A stretch of DNA of 64,000 nucleotides, from assembly GCA_001936135.1 (NCBI GenBank), contig CP012810.1, forward strand, positions 2,542,001 to 2,606,000, in the 5' to 3' direction. Below the pieces are notes generated by a model. The model had not been told where the DNA came from. It made no database searches and saw only the letters and a list, made by a program, of their open reading frames with translations. Shown here in pieces: positions 1 through 11,500 of the stretch. Positions within the stretch are counted from its first letter, which is position 1; every line of letters starts with the position of its first letter. This DNA comes from Saccharomycopsis fibuligera x Saccharomycopsis cf. fibuligera (lineage: Eukaryota; Ascomycota; Saccharomycetes; Ascoideales; Saccharomycopsidaceae). Made by a program: the position numbers and the translations under genes.

Positions 1-2162
1 CTAACCCCAACAGCCTGTTCGACATATTCAACAATGATGGCCCAGTTCCCTCCAATGGATCCATACCCAAGCAGATTGATTTGAAAGCTTTTTCCAATAT
101 TCCCAACTCTCCTTCAGATATAACTTCCTGGATAGACTCTAATTTGATTTCAAATTTGAATGATGTAAATTTCAATGCATTTGATGGTCAAAATATGCTA
201 AATTATGGTAACGACAACTCATTTTTTTTTGGTTTATCGCCTAACACCTACATCAATGAAATCTTCAAATCTATGATGCCGCAGCTCGTTAATAATGATG
301 ACCATCAAGAGTATGCAATCAGTACTGAAACAGTAACCAGGCTAGTTTTGGCAGTTCCTGCATTAGCTGAAAATCCGGACGCTAACGTTGCGGTATTTCA
401 AAGATGTTTACAAATATATTGGCAGCTTTTTCATGTCCAGTTTCCTTTTTTGCACCGGCCATCATTTGTTGCGAATGATGCTCCGGCACTATTGCTACTT
501 TCAATGATAATGCTTGGTGCCGGCTTGGTTTCTTCAACTGGAAGAAACGAATACGAATATATAACTCATCCCAGAAATTTGGCGGATACTATTTGTGTAC
601 CGCTTAGATGGAGATTATTTGAGCTGGGTGACTTTGAAGTTCCGGTAAAAACTTGGGTCATTCAAAGTCTTTTAATCTTGGAATATTATGAAAAATTTTT
701 TACGTCAAGGAATTTGCATGAAAGAACATATGTTCATCATGGTGCTATCATCCAATTACTACGCAGAAGTCCAACATTGGGAGGCAACCCAATGAAAACA
801 AATCATGGTGACGTACAAGAAGATGTGACTGATGAACATTTGATTCATGGAAGTGAAGATTTTACTGGAAAAAGTGAAGCAGAAAAAAGAACAATACTTT
901 GGAATAAATGGATAGATTTTGAATCTTTGAAAAGAACAACTTTGATGGCATTTTATATTGATTCTACTCATTCTGTTATTTTTGGTCACCTAGGTATATT
1001 ATATGCTCATCAGATACAGGTTCAAATGCCTTGCGATGATGACTTATGGGAATCGAATGGTTACAATTTTGATTTACCATCAGCAGATTTGAAACCGCGA
1101 CCTTTTTTACAGGAACTTAGAAGTTTGTTGAAGAGTCAGCCTGTGAGGACAGGGGTGTTTGGTAAACGGATATTGATGTCTGGATTGTTGGCAATAATTT
1201 TTCAGCTTCAACAAAGAGACTTACAAACATCTGCCTTGGGCTGGGAAAAGGGCAAAGAAGACTCTTGGAAAGAATACTTTAGTTACATCTTGGATTATTT
1301 GACTCACGATTGCGTTTATGGTTGCTGTGATACGAAATCAGCGGTGCTTATTAGCCCTAGTGAAGAAGAAAATTTAGCTGAGCCGAGTGGCGAAAATAGT
1401 TTGAAGTCATATTTTGCGAAAAATGATACTAGATGCAAATACCCTGCATATCACATTGCTCAAATTATCATGAGAATCAGTCATTATGATTTAGTTATCT
1501 TTGCTGGTGCTCCATGGAGAATGAACGTCCCACCTAAAAGTACTGATTATGAATTAGTGAAATCACGAGTTGAGAATTGGGCTAACAGCACGTCGGGTAA
1601 ACTTACCGTGCTTCATGCTCTATTATACTTGTTTGAGATGTTTCTAACCCCACAAAATTTCAACTATGATAAATTGAAGCCAGCATTGAAAAATTATAAA
1701 TATGAATGTTTGAATGATCCGATTGTCGAAAGATCATATGCAATGTATATCGCTACTCTTGCAGTATGGGCATATTGCTTCACTGTTGAGGGCCCGGAAT
1801 CCAATATTTTGGCCAATGCAAACGAGCAAAGGCTCCCAACAAACACGAATTTTATTCCTGAAGCAGAAGATGGGTATTCTTTCCTTAGAAGAATAAGAAA
1901 TGAACTTTCTTCAAGAACCAATACAGTGCTTCATAGTATTCCTGCAAGTGATGCTTTCAGCTTTCATCGTATCACTTTAATTCAGGCTAATTTCTTACCT
2001 CAAATAAAGAACAAGAAAAATATTACTGGCTTGTTACGAGTGGTGGGGATTTCTTTGGGGAAGAGTAATTGGCATTTGGCTAGAGAATTTTCTCTGCTTT
2101 TCAAGCATTGTGCGGAACGAAGTCTTGGTCTGCCGATTGTTCATTGTTATGACTATGCGTAA
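1..2162 (+). CDS. Fungal-type transcription factor, 5' end outside window (RSF2/TDA9-like C-terminal region)
   Basis: The reading frame is open from base 3, with no ATG where the longest local frame would begin (TTG at 81), so the gene starts upstream and its N-terminus, where DNA-binding zinc fingers would be expected, is not visible. The visible part, about 720 residues, carries the fungal transcription-factor middle region: a 'FPFLHRPSF' motif near base 440, a hydrophobic helix 'LLLLSMIMLGAG' and a 'WVIQSLLILEYYEK...RNLHERTYVHHG' block. From memory this block resembles the C-terminal regulatory region of the C2H2 regulators RSF2/ZMS1, TDA9 and their kin rather than a Zn2Cys6 protein, but I could not align it. 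Target genes cannot be inferred. The frame ends at TAA and faces LNP1 convergently. The transcription-factor call is firm; the subfamily is tentative. Confidence 0.7.
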   Translation, partial: NPNSLFDIFNNDGPVPSNGSIPKQIDLKAFSNIPNSPSDITSWIDSNLISNLNDVNFNAFDGQNMLNYGNDNSFFFGLSPNTYINEIFKSMMPQLVNNDDHQEYAISTETVTRLVLAVPALAENPDANVAVFQRCLQIYWQLFHVQFPFLHRPSFVANDAPALLLLSMIMLGAGLVSSTGRNEYEYITHPRNLADTICVPLRWRLFELGDFEVPVKTWVIQSLLILEYYEKFFTSRNLHERTYVHHGAIIQLLRRSPTLGGNPMKTNHGDVQEDVTDEHLIHGSEDFTGKSEAEKRTILWNKWIDFESLKRTTLMAFYIDSTHSVIFGHLGILYAHQIQVQMPCDDDLWESNGYNFDLPSADLKPRPFLQELRSLLKSQPVRTGVFGKRILMSGLLAIIFQLQQRDLQTSALGWEKGKEDSWKEYFSYILDYLTHDCVYGCCDTKSAVLISPSEEENLAEPSGENSLKSYFAKNDTRCKYPAYHIAQIIMRISHYDLVIFAGAPWRMNVPPKSTDYELVKSRVENWANSTSGKLTVLHALLYLFEMFLTPQNFNYDKLKPALKNYKYECLNDPIVERSYAMYIATLAVWAYCFTVEGPESNILANANEQRLPTNTNFIPEAEDGYSFLRRIRNELSSRTNTVLHSIPASDAFSFHRITLIQANFLPQIKNKKNITGLLRVVGISLGKSNWHLAREFSLLFKHCAERSLGLPIVHCYDYA

Positions 2163-3036
2163 TGTAATGATGTGTTTATGATTTTATCTATTTATTTGAT
2201 ACTTGTTTATATTTTTTGTGACTTTGATTTAAAATGGTAAATTAACATAAAAGTATGAATGGGAAGATATTGCTTAGATGTTTTAAAATATTAGAGTTTG
2301 CAAAGAATAGATTGTGAGCAAATGATCGAATCTCCATGATTGCCTTGTCTCGTAAGTTGTAATACTTTAATTATGATATCAGGGTATTTCAGTGATACTG
2401 GAATGATATGCTATATATACTGTTATACTATAGGCAAAAAATAACCGTCATAGAAGTTGCTAAAGACTGCGTATTCATCAAGAGTCTTCAGTCGGCCGAT
2501 AACATACTATAAAGTAACCGGCATTCTACATTTGTTTCAGCAATAGAAAAAAAAAAAAAAAAAAAAAAAAAAAGAAAGAATATCAATAAAAAAAAAAGAA
2601 TAAAAAAAAAAGCAAAAACACAGAAGTATAAAAGGGTACTAAAGAACTCTAAATACAAGTTAAATGCAAATGTCGTATCATTAAAAGAATATACCAATTA
2701 GCGGAAAACATTTTGTAAAATTAAGTTAAAAAAAGTTCACAATGAAAAAAGGAAAAAAAAAAACCAATAGGAAAAATGAAATTGAAAGGCAAGAAGATTA
2801 CGTTAACATGTGCCAGCATTTTCAAAACAATTATTGCTCAAGAAACAAATGAAGGGGAAAAAAAAATAAGACATTGATAGAACAGAAAAAGTAATTGAAT
2901 TCAAAAATGAAAAAAAAAAAAAAAAAGGTAACAAACCAAATGCGTATCAAGTATCATACACATAAAATATCCCTAGTAAAAGTTCAATGCAGCTGGACTT
3001 AAATATTACAAATAAAAGATAAAAAATGCAATAAAA
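2163..3036. other. Convergent intergenic spacer
   Basis: This is the shared 3' region of two convergent genes. It is AT-rich, with a 27-base poly(A) run at 2547-2573 and several shorter A runs. I see no gene or RNA in it. One TGAGCAAA octamer near 2314 is not clustered with others. Confidence 0.6.
2547..2573 (+). repeat. Poly(A) tract, 27 bases
   Basis: Uninterrupted A run in the convergent spacer between the transcription-factor gene and LNP1. Confidence 0.9.
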
Positions 3037-4218
3037 TCATAACGATGATTCGAGGCTTTGATTAGAACCCACTGGACTTATACTAGTATCACCACCAATC
3101 AGACTAATAGTATCCACACTTCTATCCGCTTTATTCTGACCTCCTCTCACATTATTGGGACTCAAGAATGATTTATTACTGGAAGGAGTAGGCAGCCTTA
3201 GATTCTGTTGTTGCTGCTGTTCTGTAAAGCTTCCACTTGTCGGGCTACTAATGTTTGAAATGTTTCCTGCGTCAGGATTATTCAACGTACCACATTTGAA
3301 ACACCTATACTTGACCTTGTTTGGTAAAAATCTAGGAGGAGCAAGTCCATTATGGGTGAAACAATTGATACAAACTAATGCATAGCGATTATTTGGGGAA
3401 AGCTCATCAGTGCCAACCAAAATATCAAAAAATTTGGTCAAGATTGATTTTTTGTCAGAATCTGGTACGTAGATGCCAGCACGGATTTGTTGTCTTTTTA
3501 AACGAAGTTTTTCGCGTTCTTGGTACTTTTCTTCAATAGTTCTCAATTCAAGTTCATCATCGTATTCGTCGTCATTATTTTTGTGTTTTAAATGATTTGT
3601 GCTATTGTTGTTCACGGAGTTATTACCTAGTAGCTCATCGTCACTTCCATCAAAACTAGCATCGTTGATGTTGACATTGCTGGTATTGAGACTACTGTTA
3701 TTATCAAATGGTATTTTGCTAGGCGAGTTTCTCCCGGGCAGCTCATTTTCATTGATTTCAGCATGAAAATCCAGCACACTATATTTCTGCAATAAACTTC
3801 TAGTTTTGTTAAAGTTAGTTTTTGTTTTAAGATCTTCAATCTTTTGTTGATGTTGTTGTTTGTAGAATTTTATTTTTTTCAAATAGTATCTTAATATTTT
3901 GTCATTGTAAAAAAGCAAAAATTGATTAGAGAGGTATATCAACACCGGCACCGCAACGGCAGCTGCCAGATAATATAGGCTGTATGAGTTTTGCAGAGAG
4001 CTGTATTGTTGATAGTAGACGAAATAAACCAAGTAGGCCACATATATTACCGTCAGCCATAACACTAGTTCGGTTCTGAAAGTTTTGGCATTGCGTTTGA
4101 ATGAGATGAGCCGCTTTTCGGTGATGTTGATTTTGCGAAGGATTTCGTTCAAGTCTTTTTCAAAAGTCAATGGATTGAACTCATTGTTTGATTTGAATAT
4201 GATTGAGTATAGGCCCAT
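3037..4218 (-). CDS. LNP1: Lunapark-family ER three-way-junction protein
   Basis: Lnp1/lunapark stabilises three-way junctions of the tubular ER, working against atlastin/Sey1 and with reticulons. I start it at the ATG at 4218 (MGLYSIIFKS..., 393 residues). The frame extends upstream to 4335, but that stretch is a low-complexity lysine run, and family members begin shortly before the first helix. Two hydrophobic segments lie at about residues 51-69 and 82-103, preceded by a charged helix and followed by a basic coiled stretch. The C-terminal half has an acidic, asparagine-rich linker and then the family's zinc ribbon: CxxC at 283/286 and CxxC at 306/309, with the flanking 'RYALVCINC' and 'KYRCFKCGTLN' blocks. 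Gly2 is in place for N-myristoylation, as in mammalian lunapark, but position 6 is not Ser/Thr, so that is only a possibility. It is divergent from the STR2-like gene. RTN1, also an ER-shaping protein, lies 41 kb away. Confidence 0.88.
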   Translation of the reverse strand: MGLYSIIFKSNNEFNPLTFEKDLNEILRKINITEKRLISFKRNAKTFRTELVLWLTVIYVAYLVYFVYYQQYSSLQNSYSLYYLAAAVAVPVLIYLSNQFLLFYNDKILRYYLKKIKFYKQQHQQKIEDLKTKTNFNKTRSLLQKYSVLDFHAEINENELPGRNSPSKIPFDNNSSLNTSNVNINDASFDGSDDELLGNNSVNNNSTNHLKHKNNDDEYDDELELRTIEEKYQEREKLRLKRQQIRAGIYVPDSDKKSILTKFFDILVGTDELSPNNRYALVCINCFTHNGLAPPRFLPNKVKYRCFKCGTLNNPDAGNISNISSPTSGSFTEQQQQQNLRLPTPSSNKSFLSPNNVRGGQNKADRSVDTISLIGGDTSISPVGSNQSLESSL

Positions 4219-4860
4219 GTTTGTGCTTTTATACTTCTGCTTTTTTCCTTTTTTTTTTTCTTTTTTTTTTGTTAAAATGGAAGAAAGTCTTAGCAATTCA
4301 GCTCTTTTCCTGTTTGTGTTTATGTTTTGTGGCACTAATTAATTACAAATAATAAGAATGTGATTGTGGAGGAAAAGAAAAGAAAAAAGAAAGACAAAGA
4401 CGCAGCAATATGTATCTGTAATTCTTAATAACAAAAAAGCAGGCAATTAAAAGTAGAATGAACAGAAGTATCAATTCCCCGTTGTGGCAATTGAGGAAGT
4501 AGATACACACAGACTGAATTGATTGATGCTCATCGACAGAGTACAGCTGTCTGTTGCAATATTTGTTTTTTTATTTTTTTATTTTTTTATTTTATTTTTT
4601 TTTTTTTGCTTTCGCTGCTTTTCCTGTTGCCTGCATCACATGCAGCCTGCGGTACTAATCAAACGAATACCGAGCGGTGATGACTCAAGCTTCACGTTTA
4701 AATTCAATCTGATTTTCCACTTTTTTACTTTGAGCTAGATTTGACTGCAGCGCTCACAAGACAATTCCGAAGCAGATATATCAGTTGCAATTTTCCTTAG
4801 ATATACAATTTGCAAAGACCAATCTCTTTGTTGTTCTTTCCAATCTAGATACTTTACATT
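4219..4860. promoter_or_regulatory. Divergent promoter region, LNP1 / STR2-like
   Basis: The spacer of about 640 bases holds T-rich runs near 4563-4607 and no TATA box that I would trust. I saw no CACGTG (Cbf1-type) site, which would have been expected if the neighbouring gene were under classic sulfur control. Confidence 0.45.
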
Positions 4861-6552
4861 ATGTACCAACCTAGTCAGATTATTGGGGAACCAATTCCTA
4901 ATAACACCGAGCATGCCGTGTCTGTCACTTTGCCAACCTGGGAAGCAATTGTGGGCTACGAAGAAGGCGATCAAAATATTGTTGGCAGAATGAAAACAGG
5001 ATATCCGCGTTTCTTCATTCATAAATCCATTCAAGAACTTGTGGTGTATCTTACAGACGAATATGGCCGTAAAGGTATCGAGAACCTTTTTGTTTATCCA
5101 TCGTATACCGTTGCTCAACGATGCAAAAAATACATGATCCAGCGGATTCAAAAATTAGAGCTCGGTGATAAAGATTTCAAGAAAATCAGAATTGTTAGAT
5201 TAACCACTATTGGCCCAAGAAATGATGGAGAAAAGAATTATAGAATTCAACTTGCCCTTGGGCTTGTGTTTTTCCCAACGAAATATTTCAAGTACTGCAA
5301 GGAATTTTGGCAGCATTCTGGTGAAGGAATCAGTTCCCGATTAGCAGAATATTGTCTCCATGAATTTAAGTTTGAAAAATTGCTCAAACAAAGACAGTTG
5401 AGCGGCTTGGATAGTTTGAGCGAAACTGAAGAAGATAAACAGTTTATTGAAGAAAAATTTGGCAGAAATTTGAATTTTGCTGAAGCAGATAATGCCAACT
5501 TGATTATTCGCAAAAGAATTATTAACGAAGTGCAGCGTAACAATGATGATGATAAAAATGTGGTGATTGGTAATGAAGATGATGTGTATTTGTATCCAAG
5601 TGGGATGTCTAGTATTTACAATGTGCACAATATATGGTTGGAAACTTTATCTAATCACAAGACTGTGGTGTTTGGGTTCCCATACGTTGACACGTTATCA
5701 ATCGCCAGTAAGTTTGGTCCTGGGTTGATCCATTTGGGTAATGGATCTGATGAGGAATTGGATAGATTGGAAAGTAGTCTCAGCGAGGGGGAAAAAATTC
5801 TTGGGGTTATTACTGAAGTGCCTTCAAATCCATTATTGAAGACTCCTAATTTGAAAAAATTGAGAGAAATTGCTGATAAGTTTGGGTTCCCAGTGGCAGT
5901 GGATGAAACTATTGGGAATTGTCTTAACATTAAACCGTACAAGTATGCTGACGTTATATGCTCGTCATTGACTAAGATTTTCTCTGGTGATTCTAATGTG
6001 TTGAGTGGCTGCCTTGTGCTCAATAAAGGGTCTAAATTTTACAATACTATGAAAGGATGGTTGAATGAGAAGTATTTGAATCATTTCTGGAAAGAAGATT
6101 GTCTTTATTTGGAAAGAAATTCAAGAGATTTTGTTAACAGAAACAACAAGACCAATTATAATGCAGAACAAGTGTTGAAGTTGTTTGAGAAATATCAAGC
6201 TAAGGGATACGTCACCAAGATTTATTATCCTAAGGTGGCAGAGACCCGTGTTAACTACGAAAATATTAAGACTAAAGAAGGTGGTTATGGTGGATTGATT
6301 TCAGTGTTGTTTTCCCAACATCGCTATGCTCACAAATTCTACAACGCGGTGTTGTTGTCTAAAGGACCAAGTTTGGGCACCAATTTTACCTTGATTTGTC
6401 CATACAGTGTGTTGGTGCACTACAATGAGTTACCAGAGGTTGCAAAATGGGGGATCCACGAAGATTTGATCAGAATTAGCGTTGGACTTGAACCAACTGA
6501 AGAATTGATTGCTTCATTTGAAAGTGCTATTCTCACTGCAATTAAGGACTAA
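4861..6552 (+). CDS. STR2: PLP-dependent cystathionine gamma-synthase-like enzyme (STR2 / YLL058W / YML082W family)
   Basis: This family joins O-acetylhomoserine (or the O-succinyl ester) and cysteine to give cystathionine in sulfur amino-acid interconversion. The protein has 563 residues, with a long N-terminal extension typical of the fungal family compared with about 400 residues in bacterial MetB. The PLP fold is visible: 'LYPSGMSSIYNVH' (cofactor-loop region), 'GVITEVPSNPLL', 'FPVAVDETIGN' (the Asp that pairs with the pyridine nitrogen) and 'CSSLTKIFSGDSNVLSG', whose Lys372 is the predicted Schiff-base lysine. The C-terminus has the usual 'LIRISVGLEPTEELI' motif. S. cerevisiae has three paralogs in this family (STR2, YLL058W, YML082W), and I cannot say which is the true ortholog, so the symbol stands for the family. 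It converges on ATP18. Confidence 0.8.
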   Translation: MYQPSQIIGEPIPNNTEHAVSVTLPTWEAIVGYEEGDQNIVGRMKTGYPRFFIHKSIQELVVYLTDEYGRKGIENLFVYPSYTVAQRCKKYMIQRIQKLELGDKDFKKIRIVRLTTIGPRNDGEKNYRIQLALGLVFFPTKYFKYCKEFWQHSGEGISSRLAEYCLHEFKFEKLLKQRQLSGLDSLSETEEDKQFIEEKFGRNLNFAEADNANLIIRKRIINEVQRNNDDDKNVVIGNEDDVYLYPSGMSSIYNVHNIWLETLSNHKTVVFGFPYVDTLSIASKFGPGLIHLGNGSDEELDRLESSLSEGEKILGVITEVPSNPLLKTPNLKKLREIADKFGFPVAVDETIGNCLNIKPYKYADVICSSLTKIFSGDSNVLSGCLVLNKGSKFYNTMKGWLNEKYLNHFWKEDCLYLERNSRDFVNRNNKTNYNAEQVLKLFEKYQAKGYVTKIYYPKVAETRVNYENIKTKEGGYGGLISVLFSQHRYAHKFYNAVLLSKGPSLGTNFTLICPYSVLVHYNELPEVAKWGIHEDLIRISVGLEPTEELIASFESAILTAIKD

Positions 6553-7006
6553 TAAGACAGTTAATAACTTAGCATAATATTTTTATCACTGTATCTTAAA
6601 TCAGTTTTTTTTTCTTCGTTCTTGTTCTCTCTCTCATATAGTACATTTCAACCACTGTGATACACAAACTTATACTTGATAAAAAGTTAAAAATAAACAA
6701 TTAGCGCATAAAAAAAATATTCATTTATTCATAAAAGTAGAATATTGAGAGGCAAAAATAACCAAATATAAGCATGCAATGCATTTATTTTTTTTCTTTA
6801 GCTTTCCGTAATTTGCCGCATAAACTTCAATTGAGGAACAGGTTTCATTATTAGTCAGGGGGATAACACATGGTGCGTTGTTGATTTATGAATCATTCAC
6901 CTCATTTTCATGTTTTTTTTTTTTTTTTTTTAAGTATTAACCTTTTTGTATTTTTATAAAAATTAACGAATGTTTTCAGTTAGTGGACAGTAGCAATTGG
7001 AAAAGC
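6553..7006. other. Convergent intergenic spacer
   Basis: AT-rich shared 3' region between the STR2-like gene and ATP18, with a T run at about 6913-6931. No gene is seen. Confidence 0.5.
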
Positions 7007-7186
7007 TTAGTGTTTAATTTCGACAACCTTTTCACCTCTAGCAAATCTTGGATTTCTTGGGTCGTTGATAAATTCTTCAGAAGCAGCGGAAGCAGAAGCG
7101 GCTTTACTGATCAAGTAGTAGGTGACCGCACCACCAACAAAGAATGGCCAGTATGGTTTCAAGATAGGAGTTGGAAATCTTTGCAT
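7007..7186 (-). CDS. ATP18: Mitochondrial F1Fo ATP synthase subunit j (i/j)
   Basis: This is a 59-residue protein, the same length as yeast Atp18, which sits in the inner membrane at the dimer interface of the F1Fo ATP synthase. The sequence begins MQRFPTPILKPYWPFFVGG, matching the family's RFPTPILK-YWPFF signature. It has one transmembrane helix (about residues 10-28) and ends with the conserved 'EFINDPRNPRFA' block. A longer frame begins with an ATG at 7213, but the family's N-terminus coincides with the ATG at 7186, so I chose that one. No intron is apparent. The nearest gene upstream is the divergent DNF flippase, 1.3 kb away. Confidence 0.93.
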   Translation of the reverse strand: MQRFPTPILKPYWPFFVGGAVTYYLISKAASASAASEEFINDPRNPRFARGEKVVEIKH

Positions 7187-8245
7187 TGTGACGGGTGAGT
7201 GTATGTTAAACAAAGTGAGTTGTTTGTTGTAATAGGATATACTAGTTCAACAAGCAGCAAGACAGAGTGTGTCAGAGGTGCTGTTTAACAAAAACTTGAG
7301 ATTTGGTTGTCAGTTTAGAAAAGTTTTGGAGAGAGACGACAGCATCTTGGGCCTGGAGGGAAACCCGGCCGATGGAGCCTGAGGCTCTGAGCAAATCACA
7401 GGCGCTGCTTTTTTAAATCATGTGATATGCTCAGTTAGTGACTCAGCAATATGGTAATTCAGAAAAATGGTTACTATTAGTAATTGTGGAGTGTTCCTAA
7501 TTTAATAAGATGCGCTGTAGAGTATAACTAAGCAGGATAAAGCATAAATAAGCAGTGTAGAGCACATGGCTGCATTAAGCGGCTACCGAACGCGCTAGTC
7601 AGAGTGATGGGAAGGCTCTCTAACACGGACGACGTCGCAGTGCTGATGGCTGCGGATGCCGGCAGCGGCCGCTAAAAACAGTTGCTGAGTGCGCTATTTC
7701 TGGATATTGCAATTGTCGATTGAAGATTGTGCATGGTGCTGAGGGTGTTAAACAGATGGATTGTGGACTGCTGGCTGTACTTACAGTAAAATAATCAGAA
7801 TAATCAGTGTCATCAATGTAACTAACATAATTATCAGTATTACGACACACACAGAGTCACTTGCAGGCGGCGTGTGGGATGGCGGTGCACGTATACGCTA
7901 TAGCATCTTTGAGGTTTGGCTTCGGATGCTATACAACTATGGATTATAACTATAGTTGGCTGTGATCAAATATTGTAACAAAACTTATAGCAAAAAGCCT
8001 TTAGCAATAACTACTATGCTATAGTGCCAGCTCCAATAGCCAAAGCAATTCGTATGCTCCAGCCTCAAACACCGTCCCGTCCCATTGACCAAAGACAGTA
8101 AAATCTCATTAATCAGCACTGGCCATGTTTTAGCTTCCGGCTCCCGCTATCCGTGAAGATGGAGCTCTATTGTCTGTTTTTCCCTCTTTGCTTTTCTTTT
8201 GCTGGCTTTTTATTTTTTTATTTTTCTTGTTTTAGGTTTCTCTCT

Positions 8246-8247
<2 letters not shown>

Positions 8248-8280
<33 letters not shown>
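8248..8280 (+). repeat. Poly(T) tract, 33 bases
   Basis: Uninterrupted run of T about 240 bases upstream of the DNF start codon. Long poly(dA:dT) in yeast promoters disfavours nucleosomes, so it may keep this promoter open (inference). Confidence 0.9.
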
Positions 8281-8281
<1 letters not shown>

Positions 8282-8410
8282 TTAAAAAAAAGCTCTCTCG
8301 CTTTGTTTCTTTTTCTACGCTGCTATTCATCAGTTATAAAACTGTTTGCTTCCCTATTCATCTGACACATTTATTCTCATCCACATTATCCTACTCCATT
8401 TGCTTCGCAT

Positions 8411-8415
<5 letters not shown>

Positions 8416-8449
<34 letters not shown>
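8416..8449 (+). repeat. (CA)n microsatellite
   Basis: About 17 uninterrupted CA dinucleotides, 75-105 bases upstream of the DNF start codon. It is probably length-polymorphic and lies in the 5' leader or core promoter. Confidence 0.9.
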
Positions 8450-8451
<2 letters not shown>

Positions 8452-8522
8452 ACCACTCAGCTATTTCAGGAAGCATTCGAGTTCCCGTATTTTTTCCCTA
8501 GCATATATATAGTCTTCCCTTT

Positions 8523-11500
8523 ATGTCTCTGTCTACTGCCGAACGCTTACTGGGGGCACAGGTGGCTAGCGAGAAGCCCGAGTCCCAGTCGCCCCAACTA
8601 GAGGCCCTCAACATCCCTATCTTTACTGCAAATATACAGAAACCTTCGTATGATGACTATCTAGATTTGAAAAATTATTCTAACGTCAGCTACAAGGACA
8701 AGTACCAGTACTTCAAATACAAACATCTCAATGACAGCCCTCCACTATTCATCAAGAAAAACTTGGCTAAGCTCAACAGAAGGATATTCGTGCAGACTCC
8801 CCTTCCCGACGACATGATTGTTCAGGATGGCGAAAACTCATTCCCAAGATACAACTACCCTCGTAACAAGATCAGAACCACTAAGTACACGCCCATTAAT
8901 TTTATTCCTAAGAACTTGTTTTTTCAATTCCAAAACGTCGCTAATGGCTACTTTTTGTTCGTTGCCATTTTGGGTGCCTTCCAGATTTTCGGGGTGTCGT
9001 CTCCTGCTTTAAACGCAGTTCCATTGATTGTTATTGTCTTTCTTACCGCCGTCAGAGATGCTTTTGAAGACTCCAGAAGAGGTCTTTCTGATAATGAGCT
9101 TAATAATTCCAGAATACATTTGATTACTGGCTTGGAAAATCCCAATGTTGTCATTGACCATGTTGGGGTGTGGAGAAGATTCAAGAAGGCAAATTCTAGA
9201 TTTTTCAATAAGTTGCTCTTTGAACATATCATACCCATGTTTAAGAAAAACAAAAATAAAAAAAGCAAGACCGGTGATTACGAAGAAGGAATGGGACATG
9301 ACCTTACTTCTCAATTATCTCAAACCGAAACTCTCAATACTGTACAATCAAATAATACCAGATTTACCGCCAACAACCGTCTTTCCATACAAACTACCAG
9401 GGTGCTAAACGCCAGAAACAAAGTCTCTAGGCCAATTCCTGATACCGCTACCGATCCTCTCAAGCCACCATCTGGTACTGTAAAATTCAGAAATAAAGCA
9501 TGGAAGGATATCTATGTCGGTGACATTGTTAGAGTCAGACAAAATGAAGAAGTGCCTGCTGATATGATTCTTTTGTCTTCGTCTCTTGAAGACCAGAACT
9601 GTTACATTGAAACCAAGAATTTGGACGGTGAAACCAATTTGAAATCAAAGACTGCAGTTAGAGCAGGTGCTGGTCTTAAATACGGTAATGATGTGGAAAG
9701 ACTTAAGTTTTGGATTGAATGTGACAGCCCTAACCCAAACTTGTATGCATTCAAGGGCGCAATGCACTATCCAGACTTTGCTCATCCTGAAAAAGGTGAA
9801 AACGTTGAATCTTTGAATATTAACAATATTTTGTTTAGAGGCTCGACTTTGAGAAACACCAAATGGGTTATTGGGGTCGTTGCTTATACCGGTAGTGAAA
9901 CCAAAATCATGTTGAATTCCGGCGTCACCCCTACCAAAAGATCAAGAATCTCTCGTGAATTGAACTTGTCGGTTTACATAAATTTCATTCTTTTGTTTGT
10001 CTTGGCTTTTGTTGCCGGGGTGGTTAATGGGGTTTTTTACAACAAGAAACATGTCTCAAGACTATATTACGAGTTTGAGCCTTATACTGATAAATCATCA
10101 GTTTCCGGTGTGGTGGCATTCTTTGTGGCGGTTATTTTATACCAAGCTTTGGTGCCTATTTCCCTTTATATTTCCGTGGAAATTATCAAAACAGTTCAAG
10201 CGTTTTTCATTTATTCTGACGTCAAAATGTATTATGAACGATTAGACTACCCCTGCGTTCCAAAATCGTGGAATATCTCTGATGATGTTGGTCAAGTGGA
10301 GTTCATTTTCAGTGACAAAACCGGTACTTTGACTCAGAATGTCATGGAGTTTAAAAAATGTTCGGTGGGCATGTACAGTTATGGCCAATGTTACACAGAA
10401 GCCAAAATGGGTATGCAGAAAAGATTAGGTGTTGACGTTGTTAAGGAAAAAATTAGAATGGATAAAGTTGTCGCCGATGATAAAGCCCTTATGCTTAAAC
10501 TTATTGGAGATAATGCTGATTTTTTCAACAACCATGTGGACACTAATTATATTTCTCATTTGAATCCTGATGAATTGACTTTCATTAGTGCCGATTACAT
10601 CAAAGCAGTACTCGACGCCAAGGATCCTCAGAAGCCTTTGAATGAATGGTTTATGACAGCATTAGGTCTTTGTCATACCGCTGTTATTGAAGAAGATCCA
10701 GAAAATGAACACAAGAAACTTATCAAGGCAGAATCACCAGATGAAAACGCCTTGGTAGGCGCAGCCAGAGACGTTGGTATCGAATACAAGGGTAAAACCA
10801 GAGATCACATGTATTTGTCCAAATACGGTATTGAATCAGAGTATAAGGTTTTGAATGTTTTGCCGTTTGATTCCACTAGAAAAAGAATGAGTATCATTGT
10901 TGAAGTTTCCAAGAATGAACTACCGGAATATGCATACACTAATGATGATGAAAAAGTTATTGTGCTTTTATCCAAAGGTGCCGATAACATCATTTTCCAA
11001 AGATTAAAATCCAACTCTGATGAACAAACTTTGCAAAAGACCGCTCTTTACTTAGAACAGTTCTCAAAGGAAGGGTTGAGAACTTTATGTGTTGCTTACA
11101 AAGTGCTAGATTCAAACAGCTACTACAAATGGGCAGAGAGGTACCATTTGGCTAACAGTTCGGTGGATGATGATCGTGAGGAACAGATTGAATTAGTTGC
11201 TAATGAAATTGAACAAGATTTGACTCTTATTGGCTCTACTGCTATTGAAGATAGATTACAAGATGGTGTTCCAGATTCTATTGCTCTTTTGAGTCAAGCA
11301 GGTATCAAGCTCTGGGTCTTGACCGGTGACAAGATTGAAACTGCCATCAATATTGGGTTTTCTTGTAACTTGTTGGGTTCAGAGATGAAGTTGTTAGTGG
11401 TTGGCACTGGTGATGATACTCCTCAAAATGATGGTGAAGAAGTTAATTCCGATAACAACAATGTTTCTTCAAACACTTATTTTGACATGAGAGAATTTAC

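Larger units (their letters stand above)
7187..8522. promoter_or_regulatory. Divergent promoter region, ATP18 / DNF flippase
   Basis: This 1.3-kb spacer holds a locally GC-rich patch (about 7610-7675, including a GCGGCCGC octamer), a 33-base poly(T) run (8248-8280) and a (CA)n tract (about 8416-8449). A TATATATA at 8504-8511 is only 12-19 bases before the DNF start codon, which is too close to serve that start in a usual yeast promoter. No coding frame here looks conserved. Confidence 0.5.

Noticed and set aside
4219-4335. Longer LNP1 N-terminus from the ATG at 4335
   Set aside because: Low-complexity Lys-rich sequence from an A/T run in the leader; the ATG at 4218 fits the family.
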